This document shows positions 26,281 to 35,449 of a DNA stretch of 64,000 bases, piece by piece. Position numbers and translations under genes: made by a program. The notes under the pieces are model-generated. The model was not told where the DNA came from, made no database searches, and saw nothing but the letters and a program-made list of their open reading frames with translations. This DNA comes from Halobacillus mangrovi (GTDB lineage Bacteria; Bacillota; Bacilli; Bacillales; Halobacillaceae). Numbering within the stretch: position 1 is the stretch's first letter; every line of letters begins with the position of its first letter. Where the stretch lies: the NCBI RefSeq assembly GCF_002097535.1, contig NZ_CP020772.1, forward strand, positions 3,698,501 to 3,762,500, written 5' to 3'.

Positions 26281-27009
26281 TTATCTTCTTTGCTTAAACG
26301 CAAAGATCACAGTTATGACCAGGAGAATCGCTGCTAAGATGTAAGCAGAGTACACCACAAGCGGTACATCAGCATCCTGATTTTTTACCCCTATTCCAAT
26401 GAAAGCCCAGACAAACACTAATGGGTACACCCAGTCCTTTTGAGTGTTCATAAATATAAGAGCCAGAAAGGTTGCTACGATTAACAGCAAGAACGTCCAA
26501 ATTGAGGCAGAAATCCCAAAGCCATCCCAGCCAATGTAGGTCAGATAGTAACTTATGTTGGCAATCGTAGCGACGCTGATCCACCCTAGATAAACGGAAA
26601 ATGGCAGGATATCGAAAAAAGAAGCATTTGCGGCCTTCAATTTTACATATAGACGAATAAGAGTGATGAGTAAGAGAAGCATTACAATAACTGAAAGACC
26701 AAAGAATTCATAGTGCCACATGAAAATCCAAAGGGTGTTTAAGATAGAACTTAAAACAAATAGACCGCTGGTGGTTTGGTAAACAGGCAGGTTCCTGCGA
26801 CTTGCAGGGAATTGACGAATGACCCAAACACCTAAGAGGATATAAATTAATCCCCAAATACTGAAGACATACCCAGCTGGTGTGAATAGCACATTCAGCT
26901 TGTTTGAAATCTCACCGGTGGTCTGACCATTTAAGGGTAACACATTAGCGAGTCCATTCACGGTTATCACGAGAAGATAAGCGATCAGGTTCATGATGAA
27001 TTTGCCCAT
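26281..27009 (-). CDS. TspO/MBR-related membrane protein
   Basis: 242 residues, about six to seven membrane helices. The block FTPAGYVFSIWGLIYILLG and the tryptophan-rich segments SILNTLWIFMWHYEFFG and VYLGWISVATIANISYYL match the TspO/MBR (tryptophan-rich sensory protein) superfamily, though it is longer than the 150-residue bacterial TspO core. Ligand unknown (tetrapyrroles in the family). GGAGGGAAGGG precedes the ATG. Single gene. Confidence 0.75.
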   Translation of the reverse strand: MGKFIMNLIAYLLVITVNGLANVLPLNGQTTGEISNKLNVLFTPAGYVFSIWGLIYILLGVWVIRQFPASRRNLPVYQTTSGLFVLSSILNTLWIFMWHYEFFGLSVIVMLLLLITLIRLYVKLKAANASFFDILPFSVYLGWISVATIANISYYLTYIGWDGFGISASIWTFLLLIVATFLALIFMNTQKDWVYPLVFVWAFIGIGVKNQDADVPLVVYSAYILAAILLVITVIFAFKQRR

Positions 27010-27096
27010 TTAAACCCTTCCCTCCGAAAAATGACTATGATACATAGTATTCCTTCTTCCCCTTGAATAAAACGTCATTCTTTACCTTTGAGCATA

Positions 27097-27137
27097 TAAA
27101 AACCTCTCCATGGTAAGTATCAAAGGAGAGGTTTTAA
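27097..27137 (-). terminator. Terminator of the D-hydroxyacid dehydrogenase gene
   Basis: AAAACCTCTCC pairing with GGAGAGGTTTT around a 15-base loop; four T residues on the minus strand. Confidence 0.8.
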
Positions 27138-27168
27138 AGCGTTTTTTACCAGCTTAATCTATTTAATT

Positions 27169-28119
27169 CTATACTACACAGAGAGAAGGGAGTCCATTAA
27201 GTACTTTTGTCACTTCTTTTGCTACTAAAACTGAGGTCCTTACCTGCGATTCTTCTGTAAGCCCTGCAATGTGTGGAGTAATAACCACATTCGAATGAGA
27301 GAGTAAAGGGTGATCTTTATCTAATGGTTCCACTTCAAATACATCAAGATAGGCACCCGCTATGCGACCTTTACTTATAGCTTTTTCCAAATCTGATTCA
27401 TTGACGATTCCTCCTCGTGATGTATTAATTACATATGCCTTTGATTTCATCACTTGGAAAGCTTCAGAATCAATTAAAGAAACTGTCGATGGAGTCAATG
27501 GCACATGGACGGATATGAAATCAGACATGGCCAACACTTCATCCAGTGACGATTTTGTCTTAACTCCTGTTTCTGCAACCACGTGGTCATACTCAGTAAT
27601 AAATGGATCAAATCCGACTACATCCATTCCGAATGCATGCGCTCGTTTAGCTACTCGGTGAGCGATCTCCCCGAGTCCAACTAGGCCTAATGTTTTTCCG
27701 TACACCTCTCCTCCTGTATGCATTTTTCTGTCCCATCTTCCTTTACGTACATCTTCATTCGCATCGTCCAGAGATCGATTTGAGCTGAGGACAGCGCTCA
27801 TCACATATTCAGCGACCGAAGTGGCATTAGCATTTTTGGCATATACAACTTGTATACCTTTTTTCTTCGCAGCTTCTACCTCAATATTGTCGAGACCCAC
27901 ACCAAGACGACCAATGACTTTTAGTTTGGAACCGGCTTGTAAAAGTTCTTCGTCAACCTGGGTTAGATTACGTATAATCAAAGCGTCCACTTCTTTTACC
28001 TTTGCCAATAATTTGGGTCTATCTTGTACAAGCTGATCGTCATATTCGATTTCATATCCTTGCCGTTCTAGTACGTCCAATCCTTCTTGCCAAATAACTT
28101 CACTAATTAATATTTTCAT
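27169..28119 (-). CDS. D-2-hydroxyacid dehydrogenase (phosphoglycerate dehydrogenase-like)
   Basis: NAD-dependent oxidoreductase of 316 residues. The Rossmann loop is LGLVGLGEIAHRVAKRA, the catalytic Arg is in INTSRGGIVNE, the Glu in LDVFEVEPL and the His in TPHIAGLTEE. It lacks the C-terminal ACT domain of the full-length SerA, so the role in serine synthesis is doubtful; a short SerA-like or 2-ketoacid reductase is equally possible. AAAGGGGAGG precedes the ATG. Single gene. Confidence 0.88.
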   Translation of the reverse strand: MKILISEVIWQEGLDVLERQGYEIEYDDQLVQDRPKLLAKVKEVDALIIRNLTQVDEELLQAGSKLKVIGRLGVGLDNIEVEAAKKKGIQVVYAKNANATSVAEYVMSAVLSSNRSLDDANEDVRKGRWDRKMHTGGEVYGKTLGLVGLGEIAHRVAKRAHAFGMDVVGFDPFITEYDHVVAETGVKTKSSLDEVLAMSDFISVHVPLTPSTVSLIDSEAFQVMKSKAYVINTSRGGIVNESDLEKAISKGRIAGAYLDVFEVEPLDKDHPLLSHSNVVITPHIAGLTEESQVRTSVLVAKEVTKVLNGLPSLCVV

Positions 28120-28239
28120 TTGTGCCTCCCCTTTAGATTATTTAAACTTCTTTACCTATTTTCAATTTCTTATATTAAAACACCTTTCTGTAAAATTTAA
28201 AATGAAGAGATAGAATTACTGTGACTATACATGTATGTA

Positions 28240-28272
28240 CAAAGGCGCTTCTTTAGGAAATAAGCACCTTTA
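28240..28272 (-). terminator. Possible terminator of the AprX-like gene
   Basis: AAAGGCGCTT pairing with AAGCACCTTT (one G-U pair), 11-base loop, weak T-run. Confidence 0.4.
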
Positions 28273-28279
28273 ACTGACT

Positions 28280-29608
28280 TTAATTGTTATGAATTATGCT
28301 GGCCTCTACAGCCTTCTCAGCATCCAAATAACCTGCTCCTTGAATATTTGCCGGCAGCCCCATATCCACCGCTCCATTGATTAACTTCTGCTTAACTTGA
28401 TCGGGGGTATATTCTGGGTGTGCATGAAGAATGAGAGCTGCGACACCAGCACAGATCGGAGTAGACATCGACGTACCCGATAAACTGAAATAATTCGTTT
28501 CAATTCGATTTGCTTTTGTTGTCTTGTCGAGGAAAGATCCGGGGGACCTTAAAGAAATTACATTCACTCCTGGAGCAACTAAATCCGGTTTGATCACACC
28601 TCCACAAGCTGGACCTCGACTTGAGAATGAGGCGATCTCTTTATCGCCTTGACCTGCCGTAGCACCATCATCCAGTGCACCAACAGTCACAACCTTTGGA
28701 CTGATCCCAGGGGTGGCAATCGTTCGTTCATCAGGACCTGAATTACCAGCTGCTACACAAACGAAGATCCCACTACTCCATGCTCGCTCAACAATTTGCA
28801 CTAGAGGATCATTGCAGTCTGAGTCATCAGGCGCAGCACCTAATGACAAAGAAATCACGTCAATGTGATGTTCTTCTTTATGGTCGATACACCATTGAAT
28901 TCCTGCCATAACCGTAGAGAGTGAACCCGATCCAGCTTGGTTCAACACTTTAACCCCAATCACACCTGCTTCTGAAGCCGGGCCGCGATATTGAAAGTCG
29001 GAGGAAAATCCGTTTCCAGCAGCGTCGCCAGCACAGTGGGTTCCATGTCCATTATCGTCATAAGGATCTTCACGGTTATGAACGATATCCTTAAAAGCAA
29101 CGATTCGGTTATTCGGCTGGGTAAGATCTTCATGCGGATACAAGCCTGTATCGACAACAGCAATATTTACTCCTTTTCCAGTCAGGTCGAGCTCATTTAA
29201 TTTATGAGAACGTTCGGATGGAGAAGAAACATCTACCAATGCTCTCACTTCACGGTCATAATAAATCTTTCGTATGTGACATTCATTTGTTAAAAGCTTT
29301 TCGATTCCAGATGCCGTTAGGGTTCCAGAGCAACACCCTGCCCCAGGAAGTTGTTGATTAATCTTGCATTTTCTTTCCTTATCAATTAGAGACTCAATTT
29401 TATTCATGCCGGAATAGATCTCGTCGCCTTTAAATTCAATGATAACTGGGAACGTTTTATATTTCACCAAGTACTTTTCCAGTAAACTGTGCAAAAAACA
29501 AGGGATCCGACGCATTGGTTTGTATAAATGGACCAGCCTTGTCCGCAGTTCTTTATCCAACCGATCACTATGATCTTTAGTTAGCTGGATTATAGAGAAT
29601 CCTAGCAT
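28280..29608 (-). CDS. aprX: Subtilisin-like serine protease, AprX type
   Basis: 442 residues, the same length as AprX of B. subtilis. The catalytic triad is visible: Asp in IAVVDTGLYPHED, His in NGHGTHCAGDAAG, Ser in LSGTSMSTPICAG. About 130 residues precede the catalytic domain, with no signal peptide, so the enzyme is expected inside the cell or released by lysis. An unusual GAGCCSG stretch stands near residue 90. GAGGTGGTAGA precedes the ATG. Single gene. Confidence 0.92.
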   Translation of the reverse strand: MLGFSIIQLTKDHSDRLDKELRTRLVHLYKPMRRIPCFLHSLLEKYLVKYKTFPVIIEFKGDEIYSGMNKIESLIDKERKCKINQQLPGAGCCSGTLTASGIEKLLTNECHIRKIYYDREVRALVDVSSPSERSHKLNELDLTGKGVNIAVVDTGLYPHEDLTQPNNRIVAFKDIVHNREDPYDDNGHGTHCAGDAAGNGFSSDFQYRGPASEAGVIGVKVLNQAGSGSLSTVMAGIQWCIDHKEEHHIDVISLSLGAAPDDSDCNDPLVQIVERAWSSGIFVCVAAGNSGPDERTIATPGISPKVVTVGALDDGATAGQGDKEIASFSSRGPACGGVIKPDLVAPGVNVISLRSPGSFLDKTTKANRIETNYFSLSGTSMSTPICAGVAALILHAHPEYTPDQVKQKLINGAVDMGLPANIQGAGYLDAEKAVEASIIHNN

Positions 29609-29744
29609 TCTACCACCTCTTTATTTGTAATAATCTATTTTATGAATAGAGAATAAAGAGATGTCGGCGCTTGTACGGCAGCCTCAAAGAATAGGCTTCA
29701 TAGAGAGTACAGCATGTCGATTACTAGGTAAAAGCAAATAAAAG

Positions 29745-29784
29745 CAAAAAACCTCTCACTGCCTACCAGGCAAATGAGAGGTTG
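29745..29784 (-). terminator. Terminator of the biotinyl-like gene
   Basis: AACCTCTCAcTGCC and GGCAaATGAGAGGTT arms in the 190-base gap before the AprX gene, with T residues on the minus strand. Confidence 0.75.
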
Positions 29785-29799
29785 TAAGAGGCTATTTGG

Positions 29800-30054
29800 T
29801 TAGTCGCTTCCCGTAATTTGCAGATCATCCCTCACAATCGTTAACGCTGAAAACGGTGTAACAGACTGACCTGGAGCCACTTCCATAGAAACGATGTCTC
29901 CGCTGATTCCAACCGATACTTCAATCTGTTTTTTATCTTGGGTCTCAATTAATAGCAGCGTCTCCCATTCATACACATAAGCCGAGGGTTCTACGAACAC
30001 TTCTTTAATGCTCCCGTAACAAGGACTGTAAATGGTTTGGAAAACTTCCTTCAT
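29800..30054 (-). CDS. Small biotinyl/lipoyl-like domain protein without the attachment lysine
   Basis: 84 residues resembling one biotinyl/lipoyl barrel: YSPCYGSIKEVFVEPSAYVY, then ETLLLIETQDKKQIEV, then SGDIVSMEVAPGQSVTPFS. At the turn where carriers have EAMKM, this protein has ETQDK, so covalent cofactor attachment looks lost. The start at 30054 is chosen for AAGGAGGAG upstream; codons to 30093 have none. Function unknown. Single gene with a terminator. Confidence 0.65.
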   Translation of the reverse strand: MKEVFQTIYSPCYGSIKEVFVEPSAYVYEWETLLLIETQDKKQIEVSVGISGDIVSMEVAPGQSVTPFSALTIVRDDLQITGSD

Positions 30055-30234
30055 CCTTATTTCTCCTCCTTGATTATGGTTACAACATAACAACTATTTA
30101 CTGGATCTAAAGAGCTCTCTTCTCAAAGTAAACTCCAATAGCTCCATGCTTGTTTATTAGTTTTATGCTGCCTCATATTTTAATAGACCTGCTTTTCCCA
30201 ATCTTTACACTCAACCTGATAAAAACGCTGGAAC

Positions 30235-31452
30235 CTATGCTGGCTTCACATTTGATAATACATTCGATATCTTCTCGATCGCCCATTCAAGATCTTCTTC
30301 ACTGATCACTAGTGGAGGGGCAAAACGGATGACAGTTTCGTGCGTTTCCTTGCAAAGCAGCCCCTCTTCTTTCAGCTTTTCACAATAAGGACGAGCTGGT
30401 TCACTTAGTTCAACGCCGACAAACAATCCTTTTCCTCGCACTTCCTTAATAGCCGGATTATCAATTTCTTTTAAACGATCTTGGAAATACTGGCCGAGTT
30501 TTAATGATCGCTCTGCTAATTTCTCCTCTTCAATAACTTCTAATGAAGCAATAGAAACAGCACAGGCTAATGGATTTCCGCCAAATGTCGATCCGTGAGA
30601 GCCTGGGGTGAATACACCCAGCACTCCTTGATCGGCAGCAACACAGGAGATCGGCATCACACCTCCACCTAATGCTTTACCAAGGATATACATATCAGGC
30701 TTCACATCTTCCCAATCGCAAGCAAACATTTTTCCAGAACGTCCAAGACCCGACTGAATTTCATCGGCTACAAAAAGAACATTCTCTTTCTTACACACAT
30801 CGTAAGCTTCCTTTAAGAATCCTTCCGGCGGAATAACGATCCCTGCTTCTCCCTGGATCGGCTCAAGCAAGAATCCTGCGGTATTTGGTGTAATGGCTTG
30901 TTTTAAAGCTTCCAGATCTCCATAAGGAATCAATTTAATCCCAGGCAACCCCGGCCCGAAGTTGCGTTTGTTCTCTTCATCCGATGAGAGGGACACCGCG
31001 GTCATCGTTCTTCCGTGAAAATTCCCTTCACAGGCGATGATTTCCGCTTTTCCTTCCGGGATACCCTTTTTGTCATACGCCCAGCGTCGGATGGTCTTAA
31101 TTGCCGTTTCTACCGCTTCCGCTCCAGTATTCATGGGAAGCACCATATCTTTTCCGGTCAATTCAGAAACCTTTTTATAAAAAGGAGCCAGCTGATCATT
31201 GTGGAAAGCACGGGAGGTTAACGTCACGCGATCCGCCTGTTTTTTTAAAGCTTCAATAAGCTTCGGGTGTCTATGCCCCTGATTGACTGCCGAGTAGGCA
31301 CTCAGCATATCCATATATCGATTGCCCTCAGGATCTTTGACCCAGACGCCTTCTGCCTCTGAGATGACAATCGGGAGCGGATGGTAATTTTTCGCTCCAT
31401 AACGTTCGGTCTGATCCATAATGCTTTTGGAATGCACAGTTGTGGTGTTCAT
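30235..31452 (-). CDS. rocD: Ornithine aminotransferase RocD
   Basis: PLP enzyme converting ornithine and 2-oxoglutarate to glutamate semialdehyde and glutamate in arginine catabolism. 405 residues. [13 protein letters not shown] and [12 protein letters not shown] are family blocks, the cofactor Asp is in [15 protein letters not shown], and the Lys is in [13 protein letters not shown] (near residue 257). GGAGGAATATAG precedes the ATG. It is read divergently from a rocR-type activator through a sigma-54 promoter. Unlike the B. subtilis rocDEF operon, no rocE or rocF follows. Confidence 0.94.
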   Translation of the reverse strand: MNTTTVHSKSIMDQTERYGAKNYHPLPIVISEAEGVWVKDPEGNRYMDMLSAYSAVNQGHRHPKLIEALKKQADRVTLTSRAFHNDQLAPFYKKVSELTGKDMVLPMNTGAEAVETAIKTIRRWAYDKKGIPEGKAEIIACEGNFHGRTMTAVSLSSDEENKRNFGPGLPGIKLIPYGDLEALKQAITPNTAGFLLEPIQGEAGIVIPPEGFLKEAYDVCKKENVLFVADEIQSGLGRSGKMFACDWEDVKPDMYILGKALGGGVMPISCVAADQGVLGVFTPGSHGSTFGGNPLACAVSIASLEVIEEEKLAERSLKLGQYFQDRLKEIDNPAIKEVRGKGLFVGVELSEPARPYCEKLKEEGLLCKETHETVIRFAPPLVISEEDLEWAIEKISNVLSNVKPA

Positions 31453-31516
31453 CTATATTCCTCCTAGTCATAGAGCGGGGCTGCTAAACCCGCTCCTGTT
31501 CTTCACCTTTCTATAC

Positions 31517-31534
31517 CGCAAATTCCATGCCAAC
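31517..31534 (-). promoter_or_regulatory. Sigma-54 (SigL) promoter of rocD
   Basis: On the minus strand TTGGCATGGAATTTGCGG: the invariant GG of the -24 element and GC of the -12 element are correctly spaced (TGGCATG-N4-TTGC). About 65 bases upstream of the rocD ATG. Confidence 0.85.
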
Positions 31535-31583
31535 TTTTTAAACATTGATATGGAGGGATTCTCATTTTTAACAGGGCAGGGAA

Positions 31584-31634
31584 ATGCAAAATAAATTGTC
31601 ACCCTCACCACAAATATGCCAAATAATTTTGCAT
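31584..31634. promoter_or_regulatory. Two RocR-like activator binding palindromes
   Basis: Box 1 at 31584-31599 (ATGCAAAATAAATTGT) and box 2 at 31616-31634 (ATGCCAAATAATTTTGCAT) lie 50-120 bases upstream of the sigma-54 promoter. Box 2 is a good palindrome of the TGCAAAA/TTTTGCA type that RocR recognises in B. subtilis. They also lie next to the regulator's own start, allowing autoregulation. Confidence 0.7.
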
Positions 31635-31688
31635 CATTCATTTTTCTTCTATAGAATATAGATACTTACGTTGAACGGAGTGGATGTT

Positions 31689-33080
31689 GTGAGGAAAACT
31701 ACGGATGTTTCTTCAATCATAAAACGGAATGAACTCTATGAAAAAATCTTGAATGAATTAGACCTTGGCATTCATGTGATTGATGAGAACGGAAAAACGA
31801 TCGTCTATAACAAAAAAATGATGGAAATCGAGTCGATGACAGGCGAAGAAGTGCTCGACAAAGACTTGCTGGAGGTCTTTCAATTCGAAGAAAACCAACG
31901 GAGCACCCTTGTCCAGGCTTTAAGGAGGGGGCAAACGTCTAAGAATATCAAACAAACCTACTTCAATAATAAAGGAAAAGAAATTACGACCATTAATGAC
32001 TCCTATCCAATCTTGGAAAATGGAAAAGTAACAGGTGCTATTGAAATTACAAAAGATGTCACAAGGCTTGAGCAAGTCATTAAAGAGAACGTGTTGAAAA
32101 AGAAAAACACGAAGTTTACGTTTGATCAGATCATTGGAAAGAGTTCACTGATCCAAGACGTAATTGAAGAGGCAAAAAAAGCGACACGCACCTCCTCTTC
32201 TGTGCTGATCGTTGGTGAAACCGGAACAGGAAAAGAATTATTTGCCCAGAGCATACATAATGGGAGCTCACGGTCATCGGCCCCATTTATTTCTCAAAAC
32301 TGTGCTGCAATTCCAGACAGCTTAATGGAAAGCTTATTATTTGGAACAAAGAAAGGGGCTTTCACAGGGGCTGTCGACAGACCAGGATTATTTGAACAGG
32401 CCGAGGGCGGTACCTTATTGCTCGATGAAATCAACTCGTTAGACACTAAGCTTCAAGCGAAACTTCTTCGAGCCATTCAGGAACGAAACATCCGCAGGGT
32501 TGGTGATACGAAGGATAAGAAGGTTGATGTGAGAATCATTGCGACGATTAACGAGGACCCCGTAGACGCGGTTGCGGAGCAGCGTTTAAGAAAAGATTTG
32601 TATTACCGTCTTAGCGTTGTGACGTTATTTATTCCACCCCTCCGCGAGCGTATGGAAGATCTCTTTTCTCTAGCTCACAGCTTTATCGCTAAGTATAATG
32701 ATTTATTTCAGATGAATGTAAAAGCCATCCATGAGGACGCCATGCACCTGCTTCATCAACATACGTGGCCCGGTAACGTAAGGGAGTTGGAACATACGAT
32801 TGAGGGAACGATGAATCTGATCACCAATAAAGAAGCGATTACGATCGATAGCCTCCCTGCTCGACTCCGAAAGATGTATCCAGATCATCAGCCATTGCAA
32901 AATAAGAAGCCGGTCGAAAATCGTGCAGCACGAACATTAAAAGAAAAAATGAGCGAAACAGAAAAACTATATATTCAGCAAACACTACAGGAGAACAATC
33001 ACAACGTTTCCCGTACTGCAAAAATTCTTGGCATCAGCCGGCAGAGTCTTCAGTATCGATTACGAAAATATGATATGTAA
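31689..33080 (+). CDS. rocR: RocR-type sigma-54-dependent activator
   Basis: 463-residue enhancer-binding protein (RocR of B. subtilis has 461). An N-terminal PAS-like sensor domain covers about residues 20-130 (LDLGIHVIDENGKTIVYNKK). The AAA+ domain has GETGTGKE (Walker A), the sigma-54 contact loop GAFTGAVDRPG, LLLDEINSL and the R-finger region VRELEHTIEG. A Fis-type helix-turn-helix ends the protein (NNHNVSRTAKILGISRQSLQ). The GTG at 31689 lies 8 bases after GGAG and is preferred to the TTG at 31671. It probably senses ornithine or citrulline and activates rocD. Confidence 0.92.
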   Translation: MRKTTDVSSIIKRNELYEKILNELDLGIHVIDENGKTIVYNKKMMEIESMTGEEVLDKDLLEVFQFEENQRSTLVQALRRGQTSKNIKQTYFNNKGKEITTINDSYPILENGKVTGAIEITKDVTRLEQVIKENVLKKKNTKFTFDQIIGKSSLIQDVIEEAKKATRTSSSVLIVGETGTGKELFAQSIHNGSSRSSAPFISQNCAAIPDSLMESLLFGTKKGAFTGAVDRPGLFEQAEGGTLLLDEINSLDTKLQAKLLRAIQERNIRRVGDTKDKKVDVRIIATINEDPVDAVAEQRLRKDLYYRLSVVTLFIPPLRERMEDLFSLAHSFIAKYNDLFQMNVKAIHEDAMHLLHQHTWPGNVRELEHTIEGTMNLITNKEAITIDSLPARLRKMYPDHQPLQNKKPVENRAARTLKEKMSETEKLYIQQTLQENNHNVSRTAKILGISRQSLQYRLRKYDM

Positions 33081-33081
33081 A

Positions 33082-33124
33082 AAAACAACGGTCCCGTTCT
33101 TCATTTAATGAACGGGACTTATCT
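33082..33124. terminator. Terminator between rocR and the serine hydrolase gene
   Basis: GTCCCGTTC/GAACGGGAC hairpin in the gap between convergent genes, with an A-run on the left and TTATCT on the right. Confidence 0.75.
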
Positions 33125-33132
33125 ATGTATCC

Positions 33133-33924
33133 TTATTTTGTAGCGTTTTCTTTCTTCATGAATTTTATAATACTGCGCCCAATATCAGTGATCGCTCTTC
33201 TTCCAGCTTCCTCATCATTTAACTCACTTAGTAAAACGGCCGCATATACCGTTTCATTCCTATATTTAAAAATCCCCACATCATGTTGTATTCCTGGCAG
33301 CATACCAGGTTTATTGGCGGTTAATATATCTTCATTTTTATTGTAAGCAGGGAGACCTGATGTAAACTGCTGCTCCCTCAGTATGTTATAGATGGTCTTA
33401 CGGGATCTTTCATTCACAAAGTTTCCACCCTCAATTTCTGAAAGGAATGCCACCATATCACGTGCAGAGGTCATATTGTCTACCCCTGCACCCCGTGCTC
33501 GGAAATCCATAAAGTAGAGATTCAATCGAGTATTCGTGCATCCCAGCTGCTCACAAAGATGATTGATATTGGAGAAACCAAGTCTAGTGATCAATAGGTT
33601 TGAAGCCGTATTATCGGAAACGACGATCATCAGTTTCATCAGATCCAAAATGGATAAAGATAGCTCGTTCTCAAGGAGCTTAAGAACTCCATCTCCCCCA
33701 GTCTTTAAATCAGGTGTAACCTGGACCTTCTCTTTCAAATCCAAATCTCCATTTTCCGCTTGTCTAAATGCCTCCATAATAATCGGAATCTTGATCGTGC
33801 TGGCTGCTGTCGTTCGTTCAGAACCGTTAATGGCTATAGCAGCTTTCTTATTCTCGATTACAACGCTCACTCTCCCTTTTACACTTGCCACTATGTGTTC
33901 GACTTCCCTCTGTAAAGCGTCCAT
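33133..33924 (-). CDS. Class A beta-lactamase-like serine hydrolase
   Basis: 263 residues with the penicillin-interacting serine fold: SxxK motif STIK (Ser42-Lys45), SDN loop in MIVVSDNTASN, and NKPG where KTG is expected. There is no obvious signal peptide or lipobox, unlike secreted lactamases, and the omega-loop ExxLN is not evident. This is the pattern of the widespread Bacillaceae serine hydrolases of unknown substrate. AAGGAG precedes the ATG. Resistance activity should not be assumed. Confidence 0.78.
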   Translation of the reverse strand: MDALQREVEHIVASVKGRVSVVIENKKAAIAINGSERTTAASTIKIPIIMEAFRQAENGDLDLKEKVQVTPDLKTGGDGVLKLLENELSLSILDLMKLMIVVSDNTASNLLITRLGFSNINHLCEQLGCTNTRLNLYFMDFRARGAGVDNMTSARDMVAFLSEIEGGNFVNERSRKTIYNILREQQFTSGLPAYNKNEDILTANKPGMLPGIQHDVGIFKYRNETVYAAVLLSELNDEEAGRRAITDIGRSIIKFMKKENATK

Positions 33925-34002
33925 CCCATCCGCTCCTTTTCTTTTCTTGTATCCATTATAAAGACTTCAGGGACACTGGAGTCTGCTTTTTGTTTATGAT
34001 TC

Positions 34003-34032
34003 GAGTAATTCAATTCCCTAATGCGCATAATA
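34003..34032 (+). promoter_or_regulatory. Candidate sigma-G promoter of gerXA-XB-XC
   Basis: GAGTA at 34003-34007 (consensus GHATR), an 18-base spacer and CATAATA at 34026-34032 (consensus CATWMTA). Transcription would begin about 20 bases before the gerXA start, consistent with forespore expression. Confidence 0.6.
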
Positions 34033-34060
34033 CAAAGAACGCATAAAGGGTGTGAGTGAT

Positions 34061-35449
34061 ATGAAAGAAACCAACTATCCCCTTGTTGATAACCTGGTAA
34101 AAATGATTGAGGGGAACGACAAGGTAACCGTTAAATCTGTCACCGTACAAAACAAGCCCATTTACATCATTTATATCAAAACCATTGCAGACGTGGATCA
34201 CATTCGAGAATTCATTTTAAAGCCGCTACTCGATATGAAAGCGAAGTCCAAACCATCGATCGTGGAAAACCTTCCATTGAACGATTTGGCGAAGATTGAG
34301 CAATCCGATCAAATCTTGAAGAAAATTTTTAATGGATTCACCTTAATCATAGAAGATGCTGATATTTACGCGGTGAACACGTCTAAGTTCTCCCTCCGTT
34401 CTGTGCAAGAGCCTGTCACGGAGGTTACTTTGCGTGGGGCACGAGATGGTTTCATTGAGTCTTTGGAAAAGAACATCTCTCTGCTTCGTATGCATTTGCG
34501 TACGAATGACCTCACCTTTCAGGAATTTACCATTGGGCAAAAAGCATTCACTAATGTATCCGTTGCCTATTTAGAGGGTGCCGCGAACCCTGAGCTTATT
34601 AAAGAAGTGGTTAAACGCGTCGATAACATTGATACAGATTACATACCCGATGGTGGCATCATTGAACAACTGATCGAAAAGAACAGCAACTCACTTTTTC
34701 CTGAAGTGCATGAAACAGAACGCCCGACGAAGGTAGCTAATGCACTGATCGAAGGTCGTGTCGCCATTTTTATAGATGGGTCCCCTTCCGTCCTAATTGC
34801 ACCCGCGACCTTGAATTCGTTGTTCCACTCTACTGATGACTATAACTTCAAATGGATTCCAGCTTCTTTCATTCGGCTGCTCCGTTACTTTGCTGCCTTT
34901 ATCTCAGTCATGCTACCAGCGATGTATATATCTTTGATTTCATTCCACCAGGGATTGATTCCGACCGACCTGGCTTTTTCTATCTCTAAGACAAGGGAAG
35001 GTGTGCCAATTCCGTCATTCATGGAGGCATTATTGATGGAAATTACAATCGAAGTTTTGCGTGAAGCGGGGGTTCGTTTACCAAAACCAATCGGTCCAGC
35101 AGTCAGTATTGTCGGTGCGATTGTTCTTGGAGAAGCAGCTGTAACGGCAGGGATCGTTAGTCCATTAATGGTCATTGTCGTCGCTTTCGCAGCGATTTGT
35201 TCCTTTACAGTCGCAGATTATGGGTTGAGCCTGGCATTAAGAACGTTACGTTTTTTTATGTTACTCTCTGCTGCCTTTTTAGGCATTTACGGACTTCTCT
35301 TGGCATCATTCATCGTCAGCATACACTTAATTCGTCTGAAGAGCTTTTCAACTCCCTATTTAGAACCTTTTGCACCTTACTTCCACAAACGCTGGAAGGA
35401 TTCACTCATCCGATACAAGTTTAATAAGAGAGGTGGTCAGAGTGAGTGA
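34061..35449 (+). CDS. Spore germinant receptor subunit A (GerXA)
   Basis: Inner-membrane germinant receptor subunit of the GerA family. 462 residues. The soluble N-terminal half carries VEGAANPELIKEVVKRVDNI-like conserved text (here YLEGAANPELIKEV), and the C-terminal half has about five membrane helices with ISLISFHQGLIPTDL and PIGPAVSIVGAIVLGEAAV. The ATG at 34061 lies 8 bases after AAAGGGTG; an upstream GTG at 34052 is too close to it. First gene of a three-gene operon. Confidence 0.93.
   Translation: MKETNYPLVDNLVKMIEGNDKVTVKSVTVQNKPIYIIYIKTIADVDHIREFILKPLLDMKAKSKPSIVENLPLNDLAKIEQSDQILKKIFNGFTLIIEDADIYAVNTSKFSLRSVQEPVTEVTLRGARDGFIESLEKNISLLRMHLRTNDLTFQEFTIGQKAFTNVSVAYLEGAANPELIKEVVKRVDNIDTDYIPDGGIIEQLIEKNSNSLFPEVHETERPTKVANALIEGRVAIFIDGSPSVLIAPATLNSLFHSTDDYNFKWIPASFIRLLRYFAAFISVMLPAMYISLISFHQGLIPTDLAFSISKTREGVPIPSFMEALLMEITIEVLREAGVRLPKPIGPAVSIVGAIVLGEAAVTAGIVSPLMVIVVAFAAICSFTVADYGLSLALRTLRFFMLLSAAFLGIYGLLLASFIVSIHLIRLKSFSTPYLEPFAPYFHKRWKDSLIRYKFNKRGGQSE

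Noticed and set aside
33133..33924. Beta-lactam resistance gene
   Set aside because: No secretion signal, no clear omega-loop ExxLN and a modified KTG motif; class-A-like fold alone does not show resistance.
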